Shown: piece after piece, positions 17,587-27,227 of the stretch
Layout: each line of letters opens with the position of its first letter
Position numbering within the stretch: the first letter of the stretch is position 1
Assembly (NCBI GenBank): GCA_929200315.1
Contig: CAKMZB010000001.1
Span: 440,355-504,354, forward strand
Length of the DNA: 64,000 nt
Direction: 5' to 3'
Source: an uncultured Alphaproteobacteria bacterium
GTDB taxonomy: Bacteria; Pseudomonadota; Alphaproteobacteria; Rhizobiales; Rhizobiaceae
Notes under the pieces: generated by a model
Told to the model about the DNA's origin: nothing
The model's input: only the letters and a program-made list of their open reading frames with translations
Database searches by the model: none
Program-made: the position numbers and the translations under genes

Positions 17587-18222
17587 ATGCGCGACCCAAT
17601 TGAAACCGCAATGAACCTCGTGCCCATGGTGGTCGAACAGACCAACCGCGGCGAGCGCGCCTATGACATTTTCTCCCGCCTGCTGAAGGAGCGCATCATC
17701 TTCATCACCGGCCCGATTGAAGATGGAATGAGTGTGCTGGTTTGTGCGCAGCTTCTGTTTTTGGAAGCGGAAAATCCCAAGAAAGAGATTTCGCTTTACA
17801 TCAATTCTCCAGGCGGCGTCGTGACGTCCGGCATGGCGATTTATGACACGATGCAGTTCATCAAACCGCCGGTTGCTACCCTCTGCATGGGGCAGGCGGC
17901 CTCCATGGGTTCACTCTTGCTCACAGCGGGGGAGAAAGACATGCGCTTTATCCTGCCTGAGGCACGGGTGATGCTGCACCAACCTTCCGGCGGTTTTCAG
18001 GGCCAGGCCTCTGACATTGAGCGCCATGCGCAGGATATCATCCGCCTTAAGAAGCGGTTGAACGAGATCTACGTGAAACATACCGGCAAGGATTACGACA
18101 CGATCGAGCGCACGCTGGATCGCGATCACTTCATGACAGCGGAAGAATCCGTCGAGTTTGGTGTGGTGGACAAGGTTATCAGTTCGCGCAGCGAGATTGA
18201 TGGCGAAGAGAGCGAAACTTAG
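17587..18222 (+). CDS. clpP: ATP-dependent Clp protease proteolytic subunit
   Basis: The product is 211 aa. The serine protease triad is visible as Ser106 (GQAASMGS), His131 (MLHQPSGG) and Asp180 (LDRDHF). ClpP forms a double ring of seven subunits that degrades proteins fed by ClpX or ClpA. The N-terminal propeptide region is about 12 residues. It is followed after 218 bases by clpX and then by lon, the standard protease cluster. I saw no heat-shock type promoter in the 153 bases before it. Confidence 0.97.
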   Translation: MRDPIETAMNLVPMVVEQTNRGERAYDIFSRLLKERIIFITGPIEDGMSVLVCAQLLFLEAENPKKEISLYINSPGGVVTSGMAIYDTMQFIKPPVATLCMGQAASMGSLLLTAGEKDMRFILPEARVMLHQPSGGFQGQASDIERHAQDIIRLKKRLNEIYVKHTGKDYDTIERTLDRDHFMTAEESVEFGVVDKVISSRSEIDGEESET

Positions 18223-18297
18223 GCGCGCGTAAGTGTTGGCGTACAAAGCAAATTAACGCGCTGTTGAGCTGCAATCTGCTAATTTTTTAGCGATTCG

Positions 18298-18319
18298 CCT
18301 GTGGCATTCCTGCCGCAGG
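18298..18319. repeat. inverted repeat between clpP and clpX
   Basis: CCTGTGGCA (18298-18306) pairs with TGCCGCAGG (18311-18319), 9 pairs including one G-U, around a 4-base loop. It lacks a T-run on either strand, so it is not a normal terminator. It lies 121 bases before clpX and may be part of the clpX leader. Confidence 0.45.
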
Positions 18320-18440
18320 TGAAAAAAGACAGTGGTTCAGGGCGTTTTGCGCTCTGGACAAAAGGGGCACATCGGTGTCCGGTTAGGCTTGCAAAGCCAT
18401 GGGCACGGGCCACCGTGTGCAAGAGGGGCAAAGGACGAGC

Positions 18441-19718
18441 ATGAGCAAGATTTCAAACACATCGGGTGACAGCAAGAACACGCTGTATTGCTCCTTCTGC
18501 GGCAAGAGCCAGCATGAAGTGCGCAAGCTGATTGCGGGCCCGACGGTGTTCATCTGCGATGAATGCGTTGAATTGTGCATGGACATCATCCGGGAGGAGA
18601 ACAAATCCTCAATGGTGAAGTCCACTGATGGCACGCCAACGCCGCAGGAAATTCTGGACGTTTTGAACGACTATGTGATCGGCCAGCCTCACGCCAAGCG
18701 CGTGCTCTCGGTTGCTGTTCACAACCACTACAAGCGGCTCAACCACGCGGCGGAAAACGCCGATGTTGAGCTCGCGAAATCCAACATCATGCTCATCGGC
18801 CCCACCGGTTGCGGCAAGACGCTACTGGCGCAAACGCTGGCGCGCATCCTGGACGTGCCCTTCACCATGGCTGACGCAACAACGCTGACGGAAGCCGGCT
18901 ATGTGGGCGAGGATGTCGAGAACATCATTCTCAAATTGCTGCAAAGCGCTGACTACAACGTAGAGCGTGCGCAACGCGGCATTGTCTATATCGACGAAGT
19001 GGACAAGATCACCCGCAAATCCGACAACCCGTCCATCACCCGCGATGTTTCGGGTGAGGGCGTGCAGCAAGCTTTGCTGAAAATCATGGAAGGCACCGTT
19101 GCCTCCGTGCCGCCCCAGGGCGGGCGCAAACATCCTCAGCAGGAATTTTTGCAGGTCGACACGACTAATATTCTCTTCATCGCGGGCGGTGCTTTTGCCG
19201 GCCTCGACAAGATCATCTCAGATCGCGGCCGCTCCACCGGCATCGGCTTTGGTGCCAATGTCGAAAGTCCGGATGATCGCAAGACTGGTGAGCTTTTCAA
19301 GGAATTGGAGCCGGAAGATCTGTTGCGCTTCGGCCTGATCCCGGAATTCGTCGGCCGTATTCCGGTGCTCGCCACGCTTGAAGACCTGGACATCGACGCG
19401 CTGGTGGAAATTCTCTCCAAGCCAAAGAACGCGCTTATCAAACAGTATCAGCGTCTGTTTGAAATGGAGGATGTGCAGCTCTCTTTCTCTGAAGAAGCAC
19501 TTCAGGCAATTGCCGAGAAGGCGATTGCCCGCAAGACAGGTGCTCGCGGGCTGCGGTCCATCATCGAAGGCATTTTGCTGGAGACGATGTTTGAACTACC
19601 CAGCCTTGAGGGTGTTGATGAGGTCGTGATTTCCGACGAAGTCATCAAAGGCAATGCTTCTCCGCTATATATTTACGGTGAGAAGGCGGAAGCTGAGGTG
19701 GAGAAGGAAAGCGCCTGA
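18441..19718 (+). CDS. clpX: ClpX ATPase, specificity subunit of ClpXP
   Basis: The product is 425 aa from ATG 18441 with AGGA 5 bases before it. The N-terminal zinc domain has Cys17, Cys20, Cys39 and Cys42. The AAA+ core carries Walker A GPTGCGKT (120-127), Walker [11 protein letters not shown], the GYVGEDVE pore region and the sensor and SRH motifs near [11 protein letters not shown]. The IGF-type loop that docks on ClpP appears as IGFGANV. ClpX unfolds tagged proteins and threads them into ClpP; in alphaproteobacteria it also drives cell cycle protein turnover. Confidence 0.97.
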   Translation: MSKISNTSGDSKNTLYCSFCGKSQHEVRKLIAGPTVFICDECVELCMDIIREENKSSMVKSTDGTPTPQEILDVLNDYVIGQPHAKRVLSVAVHNHYKRLNHAAENADVELAKSNIMLIGPTGCGKTLLAQTLARILDVPFTMADATTLTEAGYVGEDVENIILKLLQSADYNVERAQRGIVYIDEVDKITRKSDNPSITRDVSGEGVQQALLKIMEGTVASVPPQGGRKHPQQEFLQVDTTNILFIAGGAFAGLDKIISDRGRSTGIGFGANVESPDDRKTGELFKELEPEDLLRFGLIPEFVGRIPVLATLEDLDIDALVEILSKPKNALIKQYQRLFEMEDVQLSFSEEALQAIAEKAIARKTGARGLRSIIEGILLETMFELPSLEGVDEVVISDEVIKGNASPLYIYGEKAEAEVEKESA

Positions 19719-19745
19719 TCGGACGAGGCAGTGGTGGAGTAGCGA

Positions 19746-20297
19746 TCACCTTGTCCGTCGTTTCGATTTGCGGATTACCAGAAGGTTTTGAAACGTGGTG
19801 TCGTATGTGAGCCCTATTGTGGCCTTAAGACCGTCGCTCGCTCGTCTGTAGTCGACCACCTTCCCGAAAAGCCCTTTCCTTTCATTTCTTACGAAACCAT
19901 TTGCCCGCAATGTCGCCTCTGCACTATTTTCGAAAGCTGCGAACCGCGCCTTGCTTTCCGTGCCATTGGTGAATTCGCAGTACCTGCCTTCGCGGTATTC
20001 GAGCCTGTCAAACGTGTCTGTCAGCCCGAGGAAATCCTTGCTCGTCACGCGTTGATAGACTCGCTTACTGATCGAGGAACGCTTAAATTTGCGGGCCGTT
20101 AGAATACTCTCCTGCGGCTCTCTGCCGTCCAACGCCCGTAAGCATTGCCTCACAATCACCCGCAGCCCTGCTCTATCCAGGGAGGCGCTGCGTTGCGCTT
20201 CCTTAATTTGGGCAGTCACACCGCCGTCGCCGGAGTTGGAAGTGCAAGCCGACAGAGCGATCAAGAGCGGGAGGCTGTAGAATGCGGAACTCTTCAT
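19746..20297 (-). CDS. hypothetical lipoprotein
   Basis: The product is 183 aa. The signal peptide MKSSAFYSLPLLIALSAC has lipobox LSAC with Cys at 18, followed by a Ser/Gly/Asp linker. The mature part is basic and mixed alpha/beta, with two later cysteines (IVRQCLRAL and GRYCEF), so one disulfide is possible. I do not recognise the family. It is convergent with clpX (27 bases between stops) and divergent from lon across 448 bases. The frame is kept open with a clear lipoprotein signal, so it is probably a real gene. Confidence 0.65.
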   Translation of the reverse strand: MKSSAFYSLPLLIALSACTSNSGDGGVTAQIKEAQRSASLDRAGLRVIVRQCLRALDGREPQESILTARKFKRSSISKRVYQRVTSKDFLGLTDTFDRLEYREGRYCEFTNGTESKARFAAFENSAEATLRANGFVRNERKGLFGKVVDYRRASDGLKATIGLTYDTTFQNLLVIRKSKRRTR

Positions 20298-20745
20298 GGA
20301 ACCATTTTATTTCGATAATATGATGAGCGCGCAGTAACTTGTTTCCGCGCCATGGCCAAACTGCGGCGTCCAGGTCGTCATAACAAACGCCTAGTTCAAA
20401 TCTCCAATATTAACCTCGCGCTCAGCGGACAGGAACACCGGGCCATTGCTGCCTGCCTTACCCTATGTCGCGCCCGGTAACGTATCAAAAGACGCAGCGC
20501 CGCTCCGCCTACACCTTTTCAAAATGGGTAAAATCAAAGCCTTCGGACCGCTTGTATCGCCCCTTCCCCGCCCCACATAGTTGCTGACAAAAAGCGCGGC
20601 CTCCCAGCGCCGAACTCTCCTTTCCGTGTATCGCGTTCGCTTGTGGCAATCGCGCCATGTGCAAGGGGGGCAGGGCTGGCTAGTATCGCACTTGAGATTC
20701 GTCCGTGCTGCCTCATGGGGTGCGGACTGACGTGAAAGGTAGCCA
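20298..20745. other. 448-base intergenic region before lon
   Basis: This stretch separates a minus-strand lipoprotein gene from lon. Apart from the heat-shock type promoter at 20551-20579, I see no RNA gene, terminator or convincing small open frame. The first 200 bases are relatively AT-rich and could hold the promoter for the lipoprotein gene. Confidence 0.5.
20551..20579 (+). promoter_or_regulatory. sigma-32-like heat-shock promoter of lon
   Basis: CTTGTAT at 20551-20557, a 13-base spacer, then CCCCACATA at 20571-20579. The known sigma-32 pattern is CTTGAA, 13-17 bases, CCCCATNTA; the -10 differs by one base. Lon is a classic sigma-32 target. The leader would be about 160 bases. No similar site was found before clpP. 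Confidence 0.5.
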
Positions 20746-23178
20746 ATGGCTGACGATAGCAAGAAGACGGACATCGAATTTTCGGCAGAGGGCGGGCTGT
20801 TTCCAGTCCTTCCACTGCGCGACATTGTCGTCTTTCCCAACATGATCGTGCCGCTCTTCGTGGGACGGGAGAAGTCTATTGCCGCGCTGGAAGATGCGAT
20901 GGCGGCAGACAAGCAGATCCTGCTGGTTACGCAAACAAATGCTGCCGACGATGACCCCAAACCCGCGGCCATGTACGACATCGGCACGCTGGCCAGTGTC
21001 CTGCAGTTGCTCAAACTGCCTGACGGTACCGTGAAGGTGCTGGTGGAAGGCTATGAACGTGCTTCTGTCACTCGCTTTACCAAGCGGGAGGAGTATCACG
21101 AGGCCCACGCCGTTCCTGCGCCCGATGTGGAAGAGGATGAGGTGGAGATTGAAGCCCTTTCCCGGTCCGTTACCTCGGAATTTGAGAACTATGTGAAACT
21201 GAACAAGAAGGTCTCGCCAGAGGTCGTTCAAGCCGTCACTCAGATTGAGGATTTCGCCAAGCTCGCCGACACGATTGCCAGCCATCTGGCAGTAAAAATC
21301 TCCGACAAGCAGGACATTCTTGCGCTGCTCTCCGTCAAGGAGCGGCTAGAGAAGGTACTGGGCATGATGGAGAGCGAAATCTCCGTCCTAAATGTCGAGA
21401 AGCGCATCCGTGGCCGCGTGAAAAGGCAGATGGAGAAGACCCAGCGCGAATATTATCTCAACGAGCAGATGAAGGCGATCCAGAAGGAACTCGGCGACGG
21501 TGAAGATGGCCGCGACGAGATGGCCGAACTGGAAGAGCGCATTGGCAAAACCAAGCTTTCCAAGGAGGCGAAGGAAAAGGCCGACGCGGAATTCAAGAAG
21601 CTGAAACAGATGAGCCCCATGAGCGCGGAAGCGACCGTGGTGCGCAATTATCTCGACTGGTTGCTCGGTATTCCGTGGGGCAAGAAAAGCCGCGTCAAAA
21701 CGGACCTCACCGCCGCTGAGAAGATCCTGGATGCGGACCATTACGGCCTTGAAAAGGTGAAAGAGCGCATCGTCGAATTTCTCGCCGTTCAGGCTCGGGC
21801 GCCCAAGATCAAAGGGCCGATCCTCTGCCTCGTCGGCCCGCCCGGCGTTGGCAAAACCTCGCTTGGCAAGTCCATGGCAAAGGCCACGGGGCGTGAATTC
21901 GTGCGCATGTCGCTTGGCGGTGTGCGTGATGAAGCGGAAATCCGCGGCCACCGGCGCACCTATATCGGCTCCATGCCGGGCAAGGTGATCCAGTCCATGA
22001 AGAAGGCCAAGAAGGTGAACCCGCTCTTCCTGCTCGATGAGATCGACAAGATGGGACAGGACTTCCGCGGTGACCCGTCCTCCGCGCTGTTGGAGGTGTT
22101 GGACCCGGAGCAGAACAATGCCTTTGGCGACCACTATCTGGAGGTCGACTACGATCTTTCGAGCGTGATGTTTGTTACAACCGCGAACTCGCTCAACATT
22201 CCAGGCCCATTGCTCGACCGGATGGAGATCATTCGTCTTGCCGGTTACACTGAGGATGAAAAAGTGGAGATCGCTCGTCGCCATCTCATCCCCAAAGCGC
22301 TGAAGAACCATGCTCTGACGGAAGGTGAACTGGCCATTTCGGATGACGCGCTGACCGATGTCATCCGCCTCTACACTCGCGAGGCCGGCGTGCGGAACCT
22401 GGAGCGTGAACTTTCAACGCTCGCCCGTAAGGCTGTCACCAAAATCATCAAGGACAAGGTTAAAGACGTTACCGTCACGCGGGAGAACCTCAACGACTTC
22501 CTCGGCGTGCAGCGGTTCCGTTTTGGACAGGCCGATACGGAAGATCAGGTTGGTGTCGTCACCGGTCTGGCCTGGACGGAGGTTGGCGGGGAATTGTTGA
22601 CCATCGAGGGCGTCATGATGCCCGGCAAAGGCAAGATGACCGTCACCGGCAACCTTCGTGATGTGATGAAGGAAAGCATCTCGGCCGCAGCCTCCTATGT
22701 GCGCTCACGCTCGGTTGATTTCGGCATCGAACCGCCGCTCTTTGAAAAGCGCGACATTCACGTTCATGTGCCGGAAGGCGCAACGCCTAAAGACGGGCCG
22801 TCCGCCGGTACTGCGATGGCGACTGCCATCGTCTCCATGCTGACGGGCATTCCCGTGCGCCGGGATATTGCGATGACCGGCGAGATCACTCTTCGTGGTC
22901 GCGTGCTGCCGATTGGCGGGTTGAAGGAGAAGCTGCTTGCCGCGCTTCGCGGTGGCATCAAAACGGTGCTCATTCCGCAGGACAACGCAAAAGACCTGGC
23001 CGACATTCCAGACAACGTGAAAAACGCGCTGGAGATCATTCCGGTCAGCCATCTCGATGAGGTGCTGCCCCATGCTCTGATTTCCATGCCGGAAGCCGTG
23101 GAGTGGGATGAGGCCGCTGCTGAGGCCGCCGCACTCGCCGCGCGAGGTGATGGGGAAGCGAAGCAGGTCGCCCACTAG
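20746..23178 (+). CDS. lon: ATP-dependent protease Lon
   Basis: The product is 810 aa. Domain order: N-terminal LON substrate domain (about 10-200, [19 protein letters not shown]), a coiled linker (200-300, [14 protein letters not shown]), AAA+ domain with Walker A GPPGVGKT (364-371) and [11 protein letters not shown], and the protease domain with Ser686 ([10 protein letters not shown]) and Lys729 (GGLKEKLL) as the catalytic dyad. Lon removes misfolded proteins and, in alphaproteobacteria, regulators such as DnaA and CcrM. A heat-shock type promoter precedes it and a strong terminator follows. Confidence 0.97.
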   Translation: MADDSKKTDIEFSAEGGLFPVLPLRDIVVFPNMIVPLFVGREKSIAALEDAMAADKQILLVTQTNAADDDPKPAAMYDIGTLASVLQLLKLPDGTVKVLVEGYERASVTRFTKREEYHEAHAVPAPDVEEDEVEIEALSRSVTSEFENYVKLNKKVSPEVVQAVTQIEDFAKLADTIASHLAVKISDKQDILALLSVKERLEKVLGMMESEISVLNVEKRIRGRVKRQMEKTQREYYLNEQMKAIQKELGDGEDGRDEMAELEERIGKTKLSKEAKEKADAEFKKLKQMSPMSAEATVVRNYLDWLLGIPWGKKSRVKTDLTAAEKILDADHYGLEKVKERIVEFLAVQARAPKIKGPILCLVGPPGVGKTSLGKSMAKATGREFVRMSLGGVRDEAEIRGHRRTYIGSMPGKVIQSMKKAKKVNPLFLLDEIDKMGQDFRGDPSSALLEVLDPEQNNAFGDHYLEVDYDLSSVMFVTTANSLNIPGPLLDRMEIIRLAGYTEDEKVEIARRHLIPKALKNHALTEGELAISDDALTDVIRLYTREAGVRNLERELSTLARKAVTKIIKDKVKDVTVTRENLNDFLGVQRFRFGQADTEDQVGVVTGLAWTEVGGELLTIEGVMMPGKGKMTVTGNLRDVMKESISAAASYVRSRSVDFGIEPPLFEKRDIHVHVPEGATPKDGPSAGTAMATAIVSMLTGIPVRRDIAMTGEITLRGRVLPIGGLKEKLLAALRGGIKTVLIPQDNAKDLADIPDNVKNALEIIPVSHLDEVLPHALISMPEAVEWDEAAAEAAALAARGDGEAKQVAH

Positions 23179-23206
23179 TCATCTTTTGCTGAACAGAGTT
23201 TGGGAA

Positions 23207-23235
23207 GGGCTCGCCGGTTGCGGCGGGCCCTTTTT
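23207..23235 (+). terminator. rho-independent terminator of lon
   Basis: GGGCTCGCCG (23207-23216) pairs with CGGCGGGCCC (23221-23230) as a 10-pair stem (one G-U) around loop GTTG, followed by five T. It lies 29 bases after the lon stop. Confidence 0.9.
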
Positions 23236-23320
23236 GCATATCTGTGGAGAGAATCGGGTGATTCTCACTTATCCGCGCGATTTGGGCCTTTGGGCCGCAT
23301 TTGTGAATACAGGCCGCCCA

Positions 23321-23372
23321 TTTTCTAAGAATCGGGGTCTATTTCTTAGAAAAGCCGCGTATTTCCTAGGTT
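23321..23372 (+). repeat. three TTTC-type motifs phased at 20 bp upstream of hup
   Basis: TTTCTAAGA (from 23322), TTTCTTAGA (from 23342) and TTTCCTAGG (from 23362) recur at exactly 20 bp. The first two also form an 11-base perfect inverted repeat (23321-23331 with 23343-23353). The block ends 7 bases before the -35 of the hup promoter, on one face of the helix. It looks like a multi-site activator or repressor operator; the protein is unknown. Confidence 0.6.
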
Positions 23373-23378
23373 CTTCGC

Positions 23379-23407
23379 TTGTGGGGGGTCTCGCAAAGGC
23401 GGATAAT
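23379..23407 (+). promoter_or_regulatory. sigma-70 promoter of the HU gene
   Basis: TTGTGG at 23379-23384, a 17-base spacer, then GATAAT at 23402-23407. Transcription would begin near 23414, leaving a leader of about 50 bases before the ATG at 23464. Confidence 0.65.
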
Positions 23408-23463
23408 TGGGGTCACACGCGGCCAAACCGGTCCGTGTCGATGACAGCCAAAGGATGACTGAC

Positions 23464-23736
23464 ATGAACAAACAAGACCTAATCTCGGCCATGGCCGCAA
23501 ACGCAGATATGACGAAAGAGCAGGCCGGTTCGGCTCTCGAAGCTTTCATCGACGCAACGACCAACGCGTTGAAGAATGGCGATGACGTTCGCCTGCTCGG
23601 TTTCGGTAACTTCCAGGTCAAACGCCGTGAAGCCCGCATGGGCCGCAACCCGCAGACCGGTGAAGCCGTGCAGATCAAGGCCGCCAATGTTGCCTCCTTT
23701 AAGGTTGGCAAGGCGCTCAAAGACGCGATCAACTGA
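23464..23736 (+). CDS. hup: DNA-binding protein HU
   Basis: The product is 90 aa, the exact usual HU length, from ATG 23464. The AAGGA at 23450-23454 is at proper distance for this start and too close for the ATG at 23455. HU marks are [36 protein letters not shown] (the DNA-bending arm with its proline) and the C-terminal helix [14 protein letters not shown] bends and compacts DNA as a dimer. It has its own promoter with a phased repeat array, and its own terminator, so it is a separate transcription unit downstream of lon, the common order in proteobacteria. Confidence 0.96.
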   Translation: MNKQDLISAMAANADMTKEQAGSALEAFIDATTNALKNGDDVRLLGFGNFQVKRREARMGRNPQTGEAVQIKAANVASFKVGKALKDAIN

Positions 23737-23742
23737 TCGACC

Positions 23743-23779
23743 AAGCCGGGGCCGCGTCTGCTGACTGGCCCCGGCTTTT
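23743..23779 (+). terminator. rho-independent terminator of the HU gene
   Basis: AAGCCGGGGCC (23743-23753) is perfectly complementary to GGCCCCGGCTT (23767-23777), an 11-pair stem, with a TTTT run overlapping its end. It starts 7 bases after the hup stop and ends just before the next gene. Confidence 0.88.
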
Positions 23780-23785
23780 CCTGTT

Positions 23786-24310
23786 ATGAGTATCTATTCC
23801 CTCGACGGCAAACCCCCCGACATCGCTTCAACAGCATGGATCGCAGACACCGCAACGGTGCTCGGCAACGTGCATCTGGGTGCGGATGTGGGCATCTGGT
23901 TTGGAGCCGTATTGCGCGGGGACAATGAGCTGATTTCCGTTGGAAACCGCTCAAACATTCAGGACAATTGCGTCCTGCACACCGATATCGGTTTCCCTCT
24001 CACCATCGCCGAAGACTGCACCATCGGCCACACCGCTATCCTACACGGTTGCACGATCGGGCAGGGGGCTTTGATTGGCATGGGAGCGACTGTTTTGAAC
24101 GGGGCGCAGATTGGCGCTGGCTCAATTGTTGGCGCTAATGCGTTGATCCCCGAAGGTAAGATTATCCCTGAAAACAGCCTTGTTATTGGCGCACCAGGCA
24201 AAGTGGTCAAAGAATTGCCGGCGGAAACTGCGCAGATGCTGATGGCATCCGCCGCTCACTACGTTGAAAATGCAAAGCGCTTTCGCGACGGCCTTAAGCT
24301 CATTTCCTGA
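23786..24310 (+). CDS. gamma-class carbonic anhydrase family protein
   Basis: The product is 174 aa and consists of a left-handed beta helix built from hexapeptide repeats (about residues 15-140, for example ATVLGNVHLGADVGIWFGAV). Conserved zinc-type histidines are present in VLHTDIG, IGHTAILHG and the GRGDNE-like RGDNELI segment. Relatives include PaaY and YrdA-like proteins, and only some have carbonic anhydrase activity, so the reaction is uncertain. The ATG lies 6 bases after the hup terminator, so it may rely on partial read-through or a promoter inside hup. Confidence 0.88.
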   Translation: MSIYSLDGKPPDIASTAWIADTATVLGNVHLGADVGIWFGAVLRGDNELISVGNRSNIQDNCVLHTDIGFPLTIAEDCTIGHTAILHGCTIGQGALIGMGATVLNGAQIGAGSIVGANALIPEGKIIPENSLVIGAPGKVVKELPAETAQMLMASAAHYVENAKRFRDGLKLIS

Positions 24311-24316
24311 GGATAT

Positions 24317-24350
24317 AAAAACAGCCGGTTCGCTTGAGGCAAACCGGCTG
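24317..24350 (-). terminator. terminator of the transglutaminase-like gene
   Basis: CAGCCGGTT (24322-24330) pairs with AACCGGCTG (24342-24350). On the minus strand the stem is followed by five T (24321-24317), so it ends transcription of the gene at 24370. On the plus strand it lacks a T-run. Confidence 0.8.
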
Positions 24351-24369
24351 CACCGGAGATGTTTCGGTT

Positions 24370-24954
24370 CTAGTAGCGGGCTACCTGGGCACGGCGGTCT
24401 TTGATCGTCGTCCAGGCACCGGAATCTTTCGCAGACTGGCGCTTCAGATACCGGTAAGCTGTTTGGTCCCAGCGCTTCACGTCTGCTTCCAGATTGTCGA
24501 GAATGAAGTCACCGGTGCTGGTGCGCACTGTCAAAACAGCGTGGCCTTCGCCGTTCGGCTGCTTCACGACCGTGATGAGCAGGTTGGATGCCTTCCAACC
24601 GCGCTGCAGCAGCATGTAGCGCTTCAACAGAGCGATGTCCTCGCAATCGCCGTATTCGCGCGGGTAGGTCCAGTGCTCATCAACCCCGTAATAGTCCATG
24701 TCCGTCACCGGAGTGATGGTGTTGTTGGCGTAGGAGTTGATCTCCTGCACTTCGGCCCAGCGTTCGTTCGACAGATGCATGACGCTATCGACCCGGGCAC
24801 GAACAGAGCATTCGGCGGCGAACTGCTGGCAGAAATGAGCATGGCCAATCGGTTGGGACGTCGCGCCCCCCATAGGCATGCGGCTTGCAGCATCTGCATA
24901 TTGGGCTGCGCCAATGATCATGAGGGTGGCGATGAATGTGCGTTTGAAAATCAT
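24370..24954 (-). CDS. bacterial transglutaminase-like cysteine peptidase (BTLCP)
   Basis: The product is 194 aa from ATG 24954, chosen for the GGAGACGAG directly upstream. A signal peptide covers residues 1-22 (AAQYADA-A). The papain-like triad is visible as Cys104 in YGDCEDIAL, His138 in GEGHAVLTV and Asp153 in FILDN, the usual motif order of the family. Exported BTLCPs occur widely in alphaproteobacteria; some related proteins process adhesins, but this short one has no such partner in view. Extra cysteines at 42 and 49 may form a disulfide. The gene ends with its own terminator. Confidence 0.9.
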   Translation of the reverse strand: MIFKRTFIATLMIIGAAQYADAASRMPMGGATSQPIGHAHFCQQFAAECSVRARVDSVMHLSNERWAEVQEINSYANNTITPVTDMDYYGVDEHWTYPREYGDCEDIALLKRYMLLQRGWKASNLLITVVKQPNGEGHAVLTVRTSTGDFILDNLEADVKRWDQTAYRYLKRQSAKDSGAWTTIKDRRAQVARY

Positions 24955-25347
24955 TGATCTCGTCTCCGGTCGTGTTGGGGACAAGATCGCAGGGGGATTT
25001 CACCGAGAACCGAAGTTCGGCGTGGCGATTTTCGGCAAATCAGAAATGAATGCGGCTCAAATTTACTGAAAAACTTCAGCGCCTTGGCAAGAAGCCATTT
25101 ACCATATCAGCGGGCTTGGAAACCGATCAAACCTTGATCAGTGAAGCCTTTTGGACGGTCCTTTACGCGCGCGGTTAACGGTTTGTAGGGTTCAGAAATC
25201 GGCAACCTCAATGGGTCGTTAAAAAGGCAGTTCTGTTGTCATCTTGGCAAGCATCGCCGAGAAGATGGCAGCAACCATCGCGTAGTTTTTGTTCGCGCGG
25301 CGAAGTTTCTCACGGCTCGCAGGGCCGTATTTTCAGCGAAAGATTCC
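24955..25347. other. 393-base intergenic region between divergent genes
   Basis: It separates the peptidase gene from the rhomboid gene, which are divergent, so it must hold two promoters. GATCAA-ACC-TTGATC near 25127-25141 is a small palindrome. I see no RNA gene, no convincing open frame and no clear promoter match. Confidence 0.5.
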
Positions 25348-26049
25348 ATGGACGAACCCGCCAAGCGTCAGCCCATTTTCAACGCGCCTGCCGTGGTGAT
25401 GGTGTTGATTGCACTGTTCCTCAGCATCCACGCTGGGACAGTCTTGTTGCTGGATCGGAACGCGCAGCTCCAGCTTCTGTTGAACTTTGCTTTCTGGCCG
25501 GAATTCATGGACCTGCCCGCAAATGTCGCTCCAGCGCCTTGGGGCCGCTATTGGACTCCGGTCTCCTACGCCTTTCTGCATGGCGATTGGCTCCATGTTG
25601 GTATCAATTCACTCTATCTGCTCGCTTTCGGCACACCGGTGGCGCAGCGCTTCGGTACGGTGCGTTTTTTGCTGCTGATGGCCGTTGGAGCGGTTGGCGG
25701 GGCCGCCGCGCACTACTTCACTCATATTGGCGGGCTGGTACCGATGATCGGGGCATCCGCTTCCGTCTCTGCAGCTCTTGGCGCGGCGTGCCGTTTTGTT
25801 TTAACGCCGGGCCCCTCCGTTGCAGAGCGGGTGCAAATGCCGGCAAGGTCTCTGGTCCAATCGCTCCAAAACCGTTCGGTTCTGACGTTTGTGATCGTCT
25901 GGTTCGCCATTAACTGGCTGTTTGGTGCAGGTGTTCTTGCTGTGCCCGGCCAAGATGCGGGTATCGCCTGGCAGGCCCATGTTGGTGGGTTTCTTGTAGG
26001 CTTTTTTTGCTTTGCGTTGTTTGACCCGGTGCGCCGGCCAGCGGACTAA
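25348..26049 (+). CDS. rhomboid-family intramembrane serine protease
   Basis: The product is 233 aa with about six membrane segments (13-36, 70-96, 104-125, 130-150, 178-200, 207-226). The catalytic dyad fits Ser137 in GASAS and His211 in AHVGG; His83 and Asn87 in HVGINSLYL are the usual oxyanion helpers. Rhomboids cut transmembrane helices within the inner membrane. No substrate is evident nearby. Its stop overlaps the stop of hisI by a few bases on the other strand, so transcripts converge without a visible terminator. Confidence 0.9.
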   Translation: MDEPAKRQPIFNAPAVVMVLIALFLSIHAGTVLLLDRNAQLQLLLNFAFWPEFMDLPANVAPAPWGRYWTPVSYAFLHGDWLHVGINSLYLLAFGTPVAQRFGTVRFLLLMAVGAVGGAAAHYFTHIGGLVPMIGASASVSAALGAACRFVLTPGPSVAERVQMPARSLVQSLQNRSVLTFVIVWFAINWLFGAGVLAVPGQDAGIAWQAHVGGFLVGFFCFALFDPVRRPAD

Positions 26050-26417
26050 TCGAAGACGAGCGTTCGGCTCTCGGCATCAATGATACGGTAGAAGCACGAT
26101 CGGCGACCTGTGTGGCAGGCGGCTCCGTCGCCCTCCACTGAAGCAACAATCCAAAGAGCGTCTTGATCGCAATCAATACGGATTTCGCGCACGGTCAGTG
26201 TGTTTCCAGACGTTGCGCCCTTGTGCCAAAGCTCGCCACGCGAACGGCTCCAAAACCAACCTTCACCGGTTTCCAGCGTCTTGTTGAGCGCCTCTTCGTT
26301 CATATGCGCAAGCATTAACGGCGCGCCGTCTTCGGCAACGACGACAGCTGTCAGCAGCCCATCTTTGCTAAATTTTGGCGCAAAGACCGTGTCTTCTTCG
26401 TGTTTACCGCTGGCCAT
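26046..26417 (-). CDS. hisI: phosphoribosyl-AMP cyclohydrolase
   Basis: The product is 123 aa from ATG 26417, which lies inside the last codons of folE. This single-domain enzyme opens the purine ring of phosphoribosyl-AMP, the third step of histidine synthesis. Family motifs are [32 protein letters not shown], the metal site DCDQDALW and the closing [11 protein letters not shown]. There is no HisE fusion, as expected for alphaproteobacteria. Pairing of folE and hisI is a recurrent rhizobial arrangement; both are Zn-dependent cyclohydrolases on purine-type rings. Confidence 0.95.
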   Translation of the reverse strand: MASGKHEEDTVFAPKFSKDGLLTAVVVAEDGAPLMLAHMNEEALNKTLETGEGWFWSRSRGELWHKGATSGNTLTVREIRIDCDQDALWIVASVEGDGAACHTGRRSCFYRIIDAESRTLVFD

Positions 26418-27033
26418 CACGTAACAATGTAAAGAAGTGCATCTGCTCAGCCGGATCGTTCTTGAACGCACCGGTGAATGTGGTCGTGGTCGTTGTGGAG
26501 CCCTGTTTACGGATGCCGCGCATCGCCATGCACATGTGTTCCGCTTCCACTTTCACCGCAACACCGGCAGGGTCGAGCATAGTCTGGATTGTGTGAGCGA
26601 TCTGCGAGGTCATGGCCTCCTGCGTCTGTAGACGGTGAGCAAAGAGATCCACCACGCGGGCAAATTTGGACAGGCCTAGCACACGGCCCTTCGGCAGATA
26701 GCCGATATGGGCGCGACCTATGATCGGCACCATGTGGTGCTCGCAATGGCTGTGGAAAGTGATGTTCTGTACCACCACCATGTCCTCATAGCCCTCGACC
26801 TCTTCAAAAGTGCGGGAGAGGTAGGTGGACGGGTCAGCGCCATAGCCTGAAAACATTTCCTCAAACGTTTTGGTGACCCGGGCCGGAGTCTCTAGCAGCC
26901 CTTCGCGGTCGGGATCATCCCCTGCCCAGAGAATGAGTGTACGCACTGCGGCTTCCGCCGCTTCGCGACTGGGGCGCTCCTGGTTCGGTTGAACGGCAGG
27001 AAACGGCGTAATCTTATCAGTGTTGGTGTCCAT
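26404..27033 (-). CDS. folE: GTP cyclohydrolase I
   Basis: The product is 209 aa. It converts GTP to dihydroneopterin triphosphate, the first step to folate. Visible marks are the zinc ligand motif [36 protein letters not shown] and [11 protein letters not shown] with a further Cys. The N-terminal 25 residues are variable. It overlaps hisI by 14 bases, so translational coupling is likely. The 194 bases to the divergent Fe-S scaffold gene hold both promoters. Confidence 0.96.
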   Translation of the reverse strand: MDTNTDKITPFPAVQPNQERPSREAAEAAVRTLILWAGDDPDREGLLETPARVTKTFEEMFSGYGADPSTYLSRTFEEVEGYEDMVVVQNITFHSHCEHHMVPIIGRAHIGYLPKGRVLGLSKFARVVDLFAHRLQTQEAMTSQIAHTIQTMLDPAGVAVKVEAEHMCMAMRGIRKQGSTTTTTTFTGAFKNDPAEQMHFFTLLRDGQR

Positions 27034-27227
27034 GAAAGACCCTTAAAGCCGCCCCTTACGGCAGCGGCAAACGTGGCCGGCGTCGGGAACCCTGTCCGTA
27101 TCACCCGCTCAAGCTAATGGGACGTGGCTGTCATTCCCGCCAAAACCCCTTGAAATGGCGCAACCGCTTGGAAGCGGCGACCAGAGCCCTTACTATATGC
27201 ACTATTAGCGAGCAGGGAAGGGCATCC

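Noticed and set aside
18298..18319. clpP terminator
   Set aside because: The stem is good but neither strand has a T-run after it; kept only as an inverted repeat.
21388..22311. Long minus-strand open frame (about 307 codons) opposite lon
   Set aside because: It lies wholly inside lon, whose frame carries all Lon motifs. GC-rich codon use on one strand leaves open frames on the other; no family pattern is seen in this one.
24334..24957. Plus-strand open frame of 207 codons opposite the BTLCP gene
   Set aside because: The minus strand has a signal peptide, catalytic triad, ribosome site and terminator; the plus frame has none of these.
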